This document shows positions 1 to 9,543 of a stretch of 64,000 nt of DNA, piece after piece. How positions within the stretch are numbered: position 1 is the first letter of the stretch; each line of letters opens with the position of its first letter. The notes below the pieces were generated by a model. It was given only the letters and a program-made list of their open reading frames with translations. It had not been told where the DNA came from and did no database searches. The stretch is from the NCBI RefSeq assembly GCF_039634365.2, contig NZ_CP155079.2:2418001-2482000 (forward strand), given 5' to 3'. This stretch comes from Mucilaginibacter sp. PAMB04168 (GTDB lineage: Bacteria > Bacteroidota > Bacteroidia > Sphingobacteriales > Sphingobacteriaceae). The position numbers and the translations under genes are program-made.

Positions 1-461
1 AAGACATTGCCCGAACATTTGCGCCTAAAAACAGCGGCAACTTATATGCTGCGTTGTTAGTCAACGTTACTGAGGCCGGTGCTGGTGATTTCTTTTTTGC
101 GCTTAGAGATGCAGCCGGTGGCTTTTTTAATCGTTTTTATGCTAAGGATGATGGCACAGGGAAACTGGTGTTTGGCGTGGGCAAGAACACCACGGTTCAG
201 TACGGCACCGGAAGTTATAAATATAACAACACTTATTTGGTAGTCATTAAATATGATTTCGCCGCCAAAACTACTGCTATGTATGTGGTAGACGGTGCTG
301 TAACAGATGTAGAGCCTGCCTCTCCAACTATACTTTCTGCAACCGGCACTGCACCAACCAGCTTAAACGATGTGGTTATCAGGCAATCGGATGGTGTTTT
401 AAGTGCCACTGTTGACGGTATCAGAGTAGCCACTACCTGGAAAGGCGCATTAGGACTATAA
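1..461 (+). CDS. C-terminal part of a secreted LamG/concanavalin-like protein (5' end outside window)
   Basis: The reading frame is open from base 3 with no in-frame start that looks genuine, so the gene begins before the window; an internal TTG at 54 is not a convincing start. The visible ~150 residues are rich in beta-strand-like segments, Gly, Thr and Asn, and end with DGIRVATTW close to the C terminus. From memory, that tail motif is typical of concanavalin/LamG-like domains at the ends of Bacteroidota secreted proteins. It stops 16 bases before the GH10 lipoprotein gene, so it is probably the preceding gene of the same operon. The function cannot be stated from this fragment. Confidence 0.6.
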   Translation, partial: DIARTFAPKNSGNLYAALLVNVTEAGAGDFFFALRDAAGGFFNRFYAKDDGTGKLVFGVGKNTTVQYGTGSYKYNNTYLVVIKYDFAAKTTAMYVVDGAVTDVEPASPTILSATGTAPTSLNDVVIRQSDGVLSATVDGIRVATTWKGALGL

Positions 462-477
462 CCATTAATTAATCACA

Positions 478-2238
478 ATGAAGACATTACATAATACTTT
501 AGTTCGCGTACTCGTCATAAGTATAATTATATCAGGTATTTATGCCTGTAAGGATAAAGAGATGTTTGATGCGAGCGATAAAAGAGAATACATAAGTGCT
601 GCTAACAGCGTAAATGCCTACTCTGGGTACAAAAGGCTGCAGTTAAAGTTCAACGTTTCCAACACGGCCGCCGTTAGAGCTAAAATCTACTGGAACAACC
701 GTAGCAATTTCATAGAAATACCAATTCATGTTGCTTCGGCTAACGATACTGTAAGTACGATCATCGGTCCGCTTGAAGAAGGTACTTACAGTTTTGAAGT
801 AATTACTTACGACAATAAGGCCAACACTTCAGTGCCTATAAAAATTACAGCAACTGCGTTAGGACCAAATTATGCGCATACCTTGGCCAACCGGCCAATA
901 AAGGATATATTTTATGAAAACGGCAATGCAACCATTTATTGGGGTAGCGCAGGCGCCGAACTTTTTAACGAGGTGATTTATACTGACAATAATAACGTGC
1001 AACGGCGTGTAAAGGCTGCTCAGGGAAAGGACACCAGCAAGTTATTGAATGTGAAACCTGGTGAATTGGCTACTGCATTACAATACCGCACCGCTTACAT
1101 ACCGGCAACGGCTATTGATACTTTTTATGCTGACACAAGGTCTGAAGCGATTACAACGGGCAGTCTTAAGGATTTAGCCAAAGCTAAGAATGTCTTATTC
1201 GGTAGTTTAATTAGCTATGGTAATGGTATTACGCACGGTGTGGTTAATGATGGCTCGCCAAACGGCATATACAAGCAAATTTGCGATAATGAATTCAATT
1301 TTGGTCAGGCCTCATGGGGAGGCACTCGCTGGAAACGAGATGGAGGATCGGATTTTAACGACGTTAATGCAGTAATAAATTGGAGTAAGGCGCACTACAA
1401 TAAGGTTTTTGCACAATTAATAGTTGGTCCTAACGGCTATATGCCCGATTGGTTTAAGAACGGAACTTTTACACCCGCTGAAATGGATGGCCTTCTGAAA
1501 GGATTAGTAAAGGAGTTTATGGAAACCAATGATAACAAATCAAAAGTGGATGTATGGGGGGTAGCCAATGAAGTATTTAGTAATGATGGTACCTACGTAA
1601 ATATGAAATGGAACGACATGGGCTGGGAAGACGATGCATCGGGCTTAACCGGTACAGATAAGATTAACCTAAAGCATCCGGTTTTTATTGGTAAAGCTTT
1701 TATGTACAGCAGGCAAATGACCCAAGCTTTGCTCGAACTGCGTGATCATGATTTCGAATACAATACTTCTGCATCAGCCTATTATACCAAGCACAAAGCG
1801 TATTACCAATTATTGAGACACCTAAAGGCCAAAGGCTATCCGGTAGATGTTGTGGGCATACAAGCGCATTACAACTTAGGCAGTGGAATTGGCGGTGGTT
1901 ATGAGCTGTTTAAGAAAACTATTGAGAAGTTTAAAGCTACCAATGTACAAGTACATTTAACGGAGCTGGATATTATAGCCCCTAAAATTAATAATGCCTT
2001 ACAGCCCTGGACCCTTGCCCTTGCCGACCAACAAAAGACTGATTACTACAATGCTGTTAAAGCCGCAGTTGAGGCCGGCGTTAGCTTGATTTCACTTTGG
2101 GGTGTAAGAGATAACAACGATCCAGGATGGCGTTTTGGGCAGTATCCGCTTTTATACGACGAGAGCTATAACCGGAAACCGGCATATTATGGTGTGCAGA
2201 AAGCATTATTTGATGCTAAAAAATACAGTGCTAATTAG
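478..2238 (+). CDS. DUF4998 / GH10 endo-xylanase-like lipoprotein
   Basis: Signal peptide with lipobox IYA-C24, so an outer-membrane or periplasmic lipoprotein. Residues ~30-130 resemble DUF4998, a Bacteroidota surface-glycan module. Residues ~235-580 resemble a GH10 (beta/alpha)8 barrel: acid/base Glu365 in GVANEVF, His463 in IQAHYN and nucleophile Glu496 in LTELD. The segment that normally carries the HTLxWH motif reads FAQLIVGPNGYMPDW here, so the glycone-binding His is missing and specificity may differ from standard endo-1,4-beta-xylanases. The next gene starts 14 bases downstream and is also a lipoprotein hydrolase, so the two are likely co-transcribed. Confidence 0.85.
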   Translation: MKTLHNTLVRVLVISIIISGIYACKDKEMFDASDKREYISAANSVNAYSGYKRLQLKFNVSNTAAVRAKIYWNNRSNFIEIPIHVASANDTVSTIIGPLEEGTYSFEVITYDNKANTSVPIKITATALGPNYAHTLANRPIKDIFYENGNATIYWGSAGAELFNEVIYTDNNNVQRRVKAAQGKDTSKLLNVKPGELATALQYRTAYIPATAIDTFYADTRSEAITTGSLKDLAKAKNVLFGSLISYGNGITHGVVNDGSPNGIYKQICDNEFNFGQASWGGTRWKRDGGSDFNDVNAVINWSKAHYNKVFAQLIVGPNGYMPDWFKNGTFTPAEMDGLLKGLVKEFMETNDNKSKVDVWGVANEVFSNDGTYVNMKWNDMGWEDDASGLTGTDKINLKHPVFIGKAFMYSRQMTQALLELRDHDFEYNTSASAYYTKHKAYYQLLRHLKAKGYPVDVVGIQAHYNLGSGIGGGYELFKKTIEKFKATNVQVHLTELDIIAPKINNALQPWTLALADQQKTDYYNAVKAAVEAGVSLISLWGVRDNNDPGWRFGQYPLLYDESYNRKPAYYGVQKALFDAKKYSAN

Positions 2239-2252
2239 AAACAACCCTTGTT

Positions 2253-3737
2253 ATGAAGAAATTGAATAACCTCCTTATTATTTTTTTGATGGTTGGGATA
2301 ATTTCGGCCTGCTCCAAACGGCCGGGAATTATGCCGCCAACACCTGTAGAAACCAGCAGTAATGCTCCCGCAAGTAATTTGAATACAGCTATAACGGTTG
2401 ATTGTAGCCAAACCCAGGGCGATGTAATGCGATTGGAACAGGCTAATGTGCACTCAACTACATCGGCGCTGCCGGGCGAGAAAGCACGCATTTGGCTGCA
2501 AGCGTTAAATCACAAAACTATACGTACTTGGTTGGCTTTGAGAACTATAAACAAAGAAGGGTATAATTACAAATACGATGGAAACGTTGGCGCCGAAACT
2601 TCGTTGGCTTATTATTCAACCTGTGCCGACTCACTGCTTATTGCCTTAACGGCTTATACGCCGTCTGCAACTTTTCCGCTGCCAGGTAATGGCAAGGGGA
2701 CCGCATTTCAAAACTTTATTAAGCAAACGGTAATCTATTACAAGAACAAATTTCCTAAAATAAAATACATACAGGCAGGTAACGAGCCAGATTATAACGG
2801 CGAGAGCGCGGCCGACTATTATGAAGTGTACAAAGATTATTACAAAGCTATTAACGCTGCCAACATTGAGTTAGGCTTAACGGGTGCCAACCGTATTATG
2901 CTTAGTAACGGCGCATTTACCAGTACAACTACTTTTAGTGAGTTGGTGTCATACACTAACCAATTTTTAACGTTTTATGCGGCTGATGCTGACGCCAGTA
3001 AAAGGTTAGATTTTTTTAGCATGAATTGCTACACAGAACAAAGTAATCCTAAGCTTTTTGAAACTGCAAAGCCACAAATTATTGCAGCTATGGCCTCCAA
3101 AGGAATAAATGCCAGACAGGTGTTTGTAACCGAGTATGGCCTGGCCGGAGGCAACTTTATTCCAACCGTATGGAACCAGGCCCAAATCATGACAGCATGG
3201 GCTCCCGCACAAATAGCGAAAGCATTTTATTTATACGAGGGAGGAGCTGACCGTGTATTTAACTGGTGTATCAATCATGCCGATATTTTGCACAAAAGCG
3301 AACTGGCCGATTTGACCAATGCCTATCCCAATCCCTATGGTTATGCAATGGTGTTTGGCCGGGAAGTTACAGCGAGAGGCACGAGGGTGAAAGCAACCGC
3401 GAGTAAACTTAATGCCCAGGGCTTGGGTATTAACGCGTTGGCCGCAATGGGCAACAACAAGGGCATTGCTGTTTTGGTATGGAATTACAACTATACCTCG
3501 TTTGTTGGCGACCAAGAGGTTAATGTGCAAATAAACAACATACCACAAAGTGCTTTTAATGGTAAGGTAAATGCAAAAGTTTATATGATCGATTCTAAGA
3601 ATAATAACATTTACAGCAATCCTACGCAAACTTCGCTTAAATCCTCTTCAGACCAGGCGTATAACTATGCGGCAACTCTTAATATGCCTTTGAAGCTGGA
3701 GGGCAACTCAGTAGCATTGGTTCTGCTAAATCCATAA
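2253..3737 (+). CDS. Clan GH-A glycoside hydrolase lipoprotein (GH39/GH30-like)
   Basis: Lipobox IISA-C20 marks a lipoprotein. A TIM-barrel pattern is visible: YIQAGNEPD with likely acid/base Glu178, and VFVTEYG with likely nucleophile Glu294, the Asn-Glu/Glu spacing of clan GH-A retaining enzymes. A C-terminal all-beta part (~395-494) with VAVLVWNYN-like strands resembles the accessory sandwich of GH39/GH51/GH30 enzymes. I cannot settle the family; a xylosidase or arabinofuranosidase-type activity would fit the neighbouring GH10 and GH115 genes. It is the last gene before a strong bidirectional terminator. Confidence 0.7.
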   Translation: MKKLNNLLIIFLMVGIISACSKRPGIMPPTPVETSSNAPASNLNTAITVDCSQTQGDVMRLEQANVHSTTSALPGEKARIWLQALNHKTIRTWLALRTINKEGYNYKYDGNVGAETSLAYYSTCADSLLIALTAYTPSATFPLPGNGKGTAFQNFIKQTVIYYKNKFPKIKYIQAGNEPDYNGESAADYYEVYKDYYKAINAANIELGLTGANRIMLSNGAFTSTTTFSELVSYTNQFLTFYAADADASKRLDFFSMNCYTEQSNPKLFETAKPQIIAAMASKGINARQVFVTEYGLAGGNFIPTVWNQAQIMTAWAPAQIAKAFYLYEGGADRVFNWCINHADILHKSELADLTNAYPNPYGYAMVFGREVTARGTRVKATASKLNAQGLGINALAAMGNNKGIAVLVWNYNYTSFVGDQEVNVQINNIPQSAFNGKVNAKVYMIDSKNNNIYSNPTQTSLKSSSDQAYNYAATLNMPLKLEGNSVALVLLNP

Positions 3738-3769
3738 GCTAATACTTGACTTTCTACCTACCTAATCAC

Positions 3770-3811
3770 AATCAAAAAAGGCTTATTCATTTGAATAAGC
3801 CTTTTTTGATT
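3770..3811. terminator. Bidirectional intrinsic terminator
   Basis: A perfect 19-bp inverted repeat (3770-3788 with 3793-3811) around a 4-base loop, containing aaaaaaggc/gccttttttg, so a T-run follows the stem core on both strands. It lies between the stop codons of two convergent genes (3737 and 3814) and probably ends both transcripts. Confidence 0.9.
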
Positions 3812-3813
3812 TA

Positions 3814-6027
3814 TTAGTAAGTAGCCTTTATACGATCAGACGCCTCTAAATATTCAGTCCAAAGCTTAGCGCCTTCAATATTATGCCCTAGATTGGGTTT
3901 AGGGTTTATAGGAGTTTGCGTGCCGTTGCAACTTATAAATTCTCGTATTTGTGTATAAGAACGGTGTATGTTAAACGGAGCTGCGGGCGTTTTAATCCAA
4001 GTTGGTATATACCATTTGTCGAATGGTGGTCGTTCAGCTCTTAAGATCTCCACTTCTAATTTTTCTAGCGGTACCGCAGCATCTGCAATGATATTCCAGG
4101 CCTTATTTTCATCTGGCTCATGCAAAGCATTCAATAACATCAAAGCAGCTTGTGTAGGCCGTTGGTCTACCCTTAAGCCAAATTCAACATGCTCAAAAAA
4201 GAATTGCTTTTCTTCACGATTTAAGGTTGGTAACAATGTGTTGATCGTGTTAATAACCGACTCATATTGTGCGTTTCTGCGCCTAAGCTCATTCACTTTT
4301 ACCTGATCGGGCTGGTTGTAAGTTTGATGCGTAAAACGTTTATGCAGTAATTCTAAAATAGACTCGAATTGTACAGCTCCAAAGTAGGTCTTGTCTGAAC
4401 CGTTTATTAACGAATAGTACTGGTCATAACAGTGCATAATACTTTGGCTATCGGTAGTGCTTGCAAAGTACTCATCAACCCACCACTTTAAATAAGCTTT
4501 ATGAGGCTCAGGCTTATTGAGCACTGCGGCAGCGTTCCAGCAAATGTCAGCTATCATACGGCCTTCCATAACATGCTCACGCAATTCAGATACATTTACC
4601 AGCATAAATTCTGTGGCGCCGGCATCAACAATTCGTTTAAACTGTTCTGCGACACGTTCCGGCGTAACAACATGAGTGCCTTGCTTTGTAGGTGGGCCGC
4701 CGTAGTAAGCCAAATGGTAATAAACTCCGTGTTTCCACTTGTCGGTACCAGATGGTAAATCTCTCATTACCCCGTCGTTGTTGTCTGGCCAAACCAAAAT
4801 TACATCGTCGGGCACGTTAAAATCTTCAGGGTGTTTCTTATATTTTTCTAGCATCTCGGTGTAGAGCGTAAAATGAAAGGCAGGAGGGTCATTTGCCGGA
4901 GCCAATTCTCTTACAATTTTAACCTGAGCATCAATCGCTTCTCTAAATACCTTAGCTTGCTCTTTTTCGGTCGTATCTTTCGGAAACTCATAGGCATGGT
5001 CGTCCGTGCCGCGCAAACCTACCGGCCAAATGGCATTAACGCCTTTGTTTTCTTCAACCCCGCCACGCCAGTACCTTATCATGTTATCCTTGCTTTTAAA
5101 CCAGTCCCAGTCGGTATTAACGCCTCGTCTTTCGGCGAGTTTAAAGCGCTCTATACCAAACGGATTTGAAAGCAATATGTCGTAATGATGGGAGGTGAAA
5201 TACAAGCCCCAGTCGCTGGCGCACTTTTGTACTTCATAGCGGCGGTGCACTCGCACATAAGGTGCCACCATATTCATTCGTAAACGCAAGGCCGTTTCAA
5301 AAAAGTTTTGATACCACTTTAAAGGCACATCGCCTATACGTAGGGGAAACCCATACCGATCAAACGGCCGTGGCAGCACATCCTCGTCATCATGAAAAAA
5401 GCCGCGGTATTTCACAGTTGGCGGCGCTTCGTAATGATTTGTGCTTTTTAATGTAAGGTTGGTGTTTTTTAAAGCCTGATAACCTGTCCATAAATAAAGC
5501 GGATCAATACCTAAGCGCTCGCTTAAATGGTATGCGGCATACGCTGTTCCTCTAAAATCAGCTCCAATAAGCCAAACTTCATTGTTATGGGTAACTATTT
5601 GGTAAGCTTCTTTTTTGCCTTTAAGCTTACTCGAACTGATCTGAGACGGTAAGCTGCCGCTCCCAAATGTTGATAAGATAACGTTAACTTTACTTTCGTC
5701 TTTTTGTGACAAAATAGGTGGTTTGTAGCCGCTTATTTTTGCAATATCATCTGTTAAAAATTGGGCTGCCTGCCTTACGGCGGTATGCTCTTTATTATTT
5801 ACAACTATCACACAGTTGCTTAGCTTAACGTCGCCAGCCGCACTTTGCCCAACCCTGACCCACGAGCCCCTTGTTTTTGTGCTATTGTTTCCTTGTTCCT
5901 TATTCCCTGTATAGAATGGTATTTGTTTAGCCTTTGGAGCTCCTAAAACATCTGGCAAACCAACCGAAAGCAAACCTAACGTGGCCGAACAATTTTTTAT
6001 GAAGTTTTTACGTGAAATCTTATTCAT
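3814..6027 (-). CDS. GH115 family protein (alpha-glucuronidase type), exported
   Basis: The N terminus has an export signal of the Bacteroidota SRKNFIKN type (SRxxFIK followed by a hydrophobic stretch, Tat-like but lacking a true RR). The order of blocks matches GH115: an N-terminal domain (~75-190) with GTAYAAYHLSERLGIDPLY, then a barrel opening with KYRGFFHDDED, and a long helical C-terminal region. Known GH115 enzymes remove (4-O-methyl)glucuronic acid from xylan. At 737 residues it is shorter than many members, which carry an extra C-terminal beta domain. It is the last gene of an operon with a sugar transporter and ribokinase, 10 bases after the transporter. Confidence 0.75.
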   Translation of the reverse strand: MNKISRKNFIKNCSATLGLLSVGLPDVLGAPKAKQIPFYTGNKEQGNNSTKTRGSWVRVGQSAAGDVKLSNCVIVVNNKEHTAVRQAAQFLTDDIAKISGYKPPILSQKDESKVNVILSTFGSGSLPSQISSSKLKGKKEAYQIVTHNNEVWLIGADFRGTAYAAYHLSERLGIDPLYLWTGYQALKNTNLTLKSTNHYEAPPTVKYRGFFHDDEDVLPRPFDRYGFPLRIGDVPLKWYQNFFETALRLRMNMVAPYVRVHRRYEVQKCASDWGLYFTSHHYDILLSNPFGIERFKLAERRGVNTDWDWFKSKDNMIRYWRGGVEENKGVNAIWPVGLRGTDDHAYEFPKDTTEKEQAKVFREAIDAQVKIVRELAPANDPPAFHFTLYTEMLEKYKKHPEDFNVPDDVILVWPDNNDGVMRDLPSGTDKWKHGVYYHLAYYGGPPTKQGTHVVTPERVAEQFKRIVDAGATEFMLVNVSELREHVMEGRMIADICWNAAAVLNKPEPHKAYLKWWVDEYFASTTDSQSIMHCYDQYYSLINGSDKTYFGAVQFESILELLHKRFTHQTYNQPDQVKVNELRRRNAQYESVINTINTLLPTLNREEKQFFFEHVEFGLRVDQRPTQAALMLLNALHEPDENKAWNIIADAAVPLEKLEVEILRAERPPFDKWYIPTWIKTPAAPFNIHRSYTQIREFISCNGTQTPINPKPNLGHNIEGAKLWTEYLEASDRIKATY

Positions 6028-6037
6028 TTTGTAAGAT

Positions 6038-7036
6038 TTAGTTTCGTGCTGTTATTAACAAAATAATACCGAATACATACAAGCCCAGCATAATGTAGAG
6101 CTGAATATTGGTTTTACGCTCGGCGTTTTTAAATTCTTTCCAGATAAATATGCCCCATATTGCGGCAATTACCGTTGCGCCTTGCCCGAGTCCGTAAGAA
6201 ACAGCCGGACTAGCCTTGCCGGCTGCCAGTATATTAAGTGCCATCCCGATATTCCAAATCACACCGCCAATAATGCCCATAGCATGATCTTTAGCGGAGC
6301 CTTTAAACCAGGCGTTCCATTTTATTGGTGTGCCTGCAAAAGGGCGGTACATAATAAAGCTGTTAAAAATGAAGTTGCTGGTAAAAATTCCGATTGCAAA
6401 AAAAACGAGTGCTGTATAAGGAGTTAGTTTGCCAGTTTCCGGGTTTACCGCGTTAGTGGCCATTGATACAGCTACATACTTATAAAAGAAACCTAACAAA
6501 ACGCCGGCGATAATGGCAATGATTAGTCCTTTTATGGAAAAATTTGCTGTGTTTTTATGAAGCTGCTTATAGGCGTTGGCATTGAGCAGTATAGCTGCGG
6601 CAATTAGCATTACACCTGTAAATAATATATAGGGATTGCCTTCGGGCCTTGCAAGGTAATTAACAATTACCCCCAGCATAAGCGCAATACCAATACCCGT
6701 TGGAAAAGCCACTGACATGCCTGCAATGGCAATTGCGGCTACCAGCATAATATTAGCTAAGTTAAAAAGTACACCGCCCGTAAAAGCTGAGATAAGATTT
6801 TTCTGATCGGCCTGACGTAGATCGTCTAAGAAATGCCGCCCCATATCGCCATTGCTGCCGGCCGTGAATGCTAATAAAACTGAGAATAGCATAATCCCTA
6901 TAACATAGTCCCAATAAAAGAGCTCAAAACGCCAGGAAGTGGAATTGAGCTTTTGCATGTTGGCCCATGAACCCCAACAGACCATAGTAATAAAGCAAAA
7001 AATGATGGCGATTGGGTAACTTTCAACAATAAACAT
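6038..7036 (-). CDS. GRP/RhaT-type sugar transporter, 10 membrane segments
   Basis: Hydrophobic inner-membrane protein with about ten helices, starting FCFITMVCWGSWANMQKL, a pattern of the drug/metabolite-superfamily sugar uptake permeases (GRP/RhaT/GlcU group). The frame is open up to 7099, but the upstream residues are charged and overlap ribokinase; the ATG at 7036 starts right before the first membrane helix and leaves a 19-base gap, so I prefer it (about 332 residues). Placement between ribokinase and GH115 suggests uptake of a monosaccharide that the kinase phosphorylates. Substrate unknown. Confidence 0.8.
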   Translation of the reverse strand: MFIVESYPIAIIFCFITMVCWGSWANMQKLNSTSWRFELFYWDYVIGIMLFSVLLAFTAGSNGDMGRHFLDDLRQADQKNLISAFTGGVLFNLANIMLVAAIAIAGMSVAFPTGIGIALMLGVIVNYLARPEGNPYILFTGVMLIAAAILLNANAYKQLHKNTANFSIKGLIIAIIAGVLLGFFYKYVAVSMATNAVNPETGKLTPYTALVFFAIGIFTSNFIFNSFIMYRPFAGTPIKWNAWFKGSAKDHAMGIIGGVIWNIGMALNILAAGKASPAVSYGLGQGATVIAAIWGIFIWKEFKNAERKTNIQLYIMLGLYVFGIILLITARN

Positions 7037-7055
7037 AATAGTGATAAGGTTTAGT

Positions 7056-7955
7056 TCAATTAATTTCTTTTGCCCAAGGGGCTGAAGCTTGTGCGCCAAT
7101 ACGTGTTACCGAAATAGCTGCTGCTTTGCATGCATATTCAACAGCATTGACGAAGTTTGATTGTAAGGAAAGACAATGGGCAAGGGCGCCGTTAAAAACA
7201 TCTCCGGCAGCAGTGGTATCAACCGCGTTTACACTTGGTGCTGGTATGAGCAAGTCGTGCTCATCAGTACTAAGCCAAGCTCCTTTACTGCCCAACGTAA
7301 TAACTACATTATGCACCCCCCGTTTCATTAATTCATGTGCACATTGTTTTGCAGTGGCCTCATCTGTAACTTCCATGCCCGTGATAAGCTGCGCTTCGGT
7401 TTCGTTTGGCGTAATCGTGAAAAGATCTTTTAAGAGCTCATCGGGCAGTGAGGTGGCCGGGGCTGGGTTAAGAATAACCCTTCGACCCAACGCTTTGGCA
7501 GTTTGTACAGCATGTACAACTGTATCCAACGGAACTTCAAGTTGCATTAGTAATATGTCGTTTATGCTAAGCAGGTATGGCAAGTTGCCGATATCATTAG
7601 GCTTTAAATAGTCATTCGCACCTGGAGCAACTACTATCGTATTTTCGCCAGAACTGTTAACGGTTATCAATGCCGTTCCGGAAGCGTTTTGTGGGTCGAT
7701 AATTACGTGCGATGTATTAATAGCTTCCTCATTGAAATTCTTTAAAGCTGTTTCACCAAAAACATCGTTACCTAATTTGGTAATTAAAGTTACTTCGGCC
7801 CCTAAACGCGCCGCTGCTACCGCCTGGTTAGCGCCTTTGCCACCGGCATTAAGTAGAAATGTTCCACCAATTATCGTTTCGCCAGGTTTAGGGAACCGGC
7901 TGGTTAGGATGGTCATATCGGTATTTGAACTGCCGATAACTAAAATTTTGCCCAT
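7056..7955 (-). CDS. rbsK: Ribokinase (PfkB family sugar kinase)
   Basis: Cytoplasmic ATP-dependent sugar kinase of 299 residues, the usual ribokinase length. Both PfkB signatures are present: NAGGKGANQAVAAARLG (~36-52) and DTTAAGDVFNGA (246-257), where Asp252 is the catalytic base; GSSNTDM near the N terminus contacts substrate. It lies in an operon 14 bases behind the beta-helix protein and 19 bases ahead of the transporter. D-ribose is the family's usual substrate, but in this polysaccharide context another pentose or furanose is possible. Confidence 0.9.
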   Translation of the reverse strand: MGKILVIGSSNTDMTILTSRFPKPGETIIGGTFLLNAGGKGANQAVAAARLGAEVTLITKLGNDVFGETALKNFNEEAINTSHVIIDPQNASGTALITVNSSGENTIVVAPGANDYLKPNDIGNLPYLLSINDILLMQLEVPLDTVVHAVQTAKALGRRVILNPAPATSLPDELLKDLFTITPNETEAQLITGMEVTDEATAKQCAHELMKRGVHNVVITLGSKGAWLSTDEHDLLIPAPSVNAVDTTAAGDVFNGALAHCLSLQSNFVNAVEYACKAAAISVTRIGAQASAPWAKEIN

Positions 7956-7969
7956 AATTGTATTGAGGT

Positions 7970-9340
7970 TTAGTTTATTGGAAATTCATACGCGCCTAAT
8001 CCCGGCTTTTTTGCAGACACCGGATAACCATCCAAATCATGTTGGTAACCTAATCTTGCGCCTTGTCCCTTTGCCGGACTGCTAGGCGTAAGCCTGAAGT
8101 TGCGGTTTGTAATGTCTATAAATTTCGGGTCGGCAATTAAATCACTGTTATCAGGCTTAATACCTACCGGATTTTTATTACCCGGCGAATAATACAGATT
8201 ATTACTACGCGGATGCTGACCAATGGAAACGCGTACATGCCCGGTGACTTTTTTTACCGGGCCGAAAACACCCAAATCTGGCGAGATGTAGAAGATGTTG
8301 TTTCGTACATTATAAAACGTAAGCTCCGGATTAAACGTCCAAAATATATACCGGTCTACGTTTGGCTCACGTGTACGTACAACGGTATTGTTAAATACAT
8401 TAACCTTATAGCCACCACCGCCAATAAACTGGTTTTTGTCATCGCTCAGATTATAGGCAACTGTAACGCTATCTACATTGCGAGCAGCAATTTCTAGAAA
8501 GCCATGGTTATTAACAGAAATGTTATGATGAATATTTATGTTGCTGGCTTTAAAATCATCATCAACGCCATCAAGTTCTACCACTCCGCCGTCAGACCCG
8601 TAAGGCCCTCCATAAGCGCCATAATTTTCTATACGGTTGTGTGAAATTTCGTTGTGGCCTGACACGACCATAATGGCGATAGGTCCCCATGAGTAAGCCA
8701 TCATCTCGCTGGCATCGTGCATGTAGTTACGAGTTATTAGATTATGCGTGCCCTTTACCTTTACGGCAACCGGAGTATGAAAAAATTCACAATTTTTAAC
8801 GGTGTTATAGCGTGTATTTAAAGCAAGGTAAACAGCGCCCATTTTCTGCACATTCTTGTTGTTTTTGTCAGACCCGGGAGGGTTGGTGTTGTCATGAAAG
8901 TACAAGCCATCTATAACGATGTAACTGGCCTCTATCCGAAAGATGTTTCCGTTTAAAGTTTCCCAAGTTGGATTAGTAAATGAAGGCGGCGGACCAGCGC
9001 CATATTTTTCGAAGTATGGTGTTAGCTCTGTACGTGGTGTTTTAAGTATTATGTCGGCACCGACACTGTAGGCCGAAAAAACAATAGGTTTAGCGGCAGT
9101 TCCCGAACTGGTAAAAATAAACCCACCGGTATAGGTCGAACCCTTGGCAAATAAAATGCTGTCGCCAGGTAAGAAATGATCTTTCTGCAGATTAGTGAGA
9201 CCTTTCCAAGCCTGGTCTTTTGTTGTGCCGCTGTTTGTATCATCACCTGCTTTACTATTTACATAATAATTAGTTGCATGAACATAGGCGCACAAATGAA
9301 TGAACGAGCAAGTTAAAAGCGCAAATTTTAAGAATCGCAT
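7970..9340 (-). CDS. Secreted right-handed beta-helix protein
   Basis: Signal peptide ending near VHATNYYV, then NSKAGDDTNSGTTKDQAW, the usual entry to Bacteroidota parallel beta-helix proteins (DUF1565-like), followed by repeated N-x-I/V/F-x-N rungs (for example GHNEISHNRIENYG). Many polysaccharide lyases and pectin-active enzymes share this fold, but no family-specific catalytic residues could be identified, so activity on uronate-containing glycan is inference from context. It is the first gene of the four-gene operon ending with GH115, and is divergent from uxuA. Confidence 0.75.
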   Translation of the reverse strand: MRFLKFALLTCSFIHLCAYVHATNYYVNSKAGDDTNSGTTKDQAWKGLTNLQKDHFLPGDSILFAKGSTYTGGFIFTSSGTAAKPIVFSAYSVGADIILKTPRTELTPYFEKYGAGPPPSFTNPTWETLNGNIFRIEASYIVIDGLYFHDNTNPPGSDKNNKNVQKMGAVYLALNTRYNTVKNCEFFHTPVAVKVKGTHNLITRNYMHDASEMMAYSWGPIAIMVVSGHNEISHNRIENYGAYGGPYGSDGGVVELDGVDDDFKASNINIHHNISVNNHGFLEIAARNVDSVTVAYNLSDDKNQFIGGGGYKVNVFNNTVVRTREPNVDRYIFWTFNPELTFYNVRNNIFYISPDLGVFGPVKKVTGHVRVSIGQHPRSNNLYYSPGNKNPVGIKPDNSDLIADPKFIDITNRNFRLTPSSPAKGQGARLGYQHDLDGYPVSAKKPGLGAYEFPIN

Positions 9341-9449
9341 GTTTTACAATTGGTAAGGTAAATGTAGCCTAACACATACGTTTATGAAAAGGTATATCGT
9401 ACAAATGTGCAGGGTAATTGTATCAGTGTATCGCTGTACTGCATTATTG

Positions 9450-9471
9450 TACATGCTACTTTCGGCATGTA
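9450..9471. promoter_or_regulatory. Inverted repeat in the uxuA / beta-helix divergent promoter
   Basis: The arms tacatgc (9450-9456) and gcatgta (9465-9471) are perfect inverted repeats around 8 bases, 73 bases before the uxuA start and within the 203-base divergent intergenic region. Candidate operator for a local regulator; no protein can be assigned from sequence alone. Confidence 0.35.
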
Positions 9472-9543
9472 GTTTTGATAATTATACCATGAGGGTTAAT
9501 GATTAAGCATCCGTAAGTTGCAGGCACTTACTTTAAAGATATA

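Noticed and set aside
7037..7099. N-terminal extension of the sugar transporter from an ATG inside ribokinase
   Set aside because: It overlaps the ribokinase gene by 44 bases and adds a charged stretch before the first membrane helix; the later ATG is a better fit.
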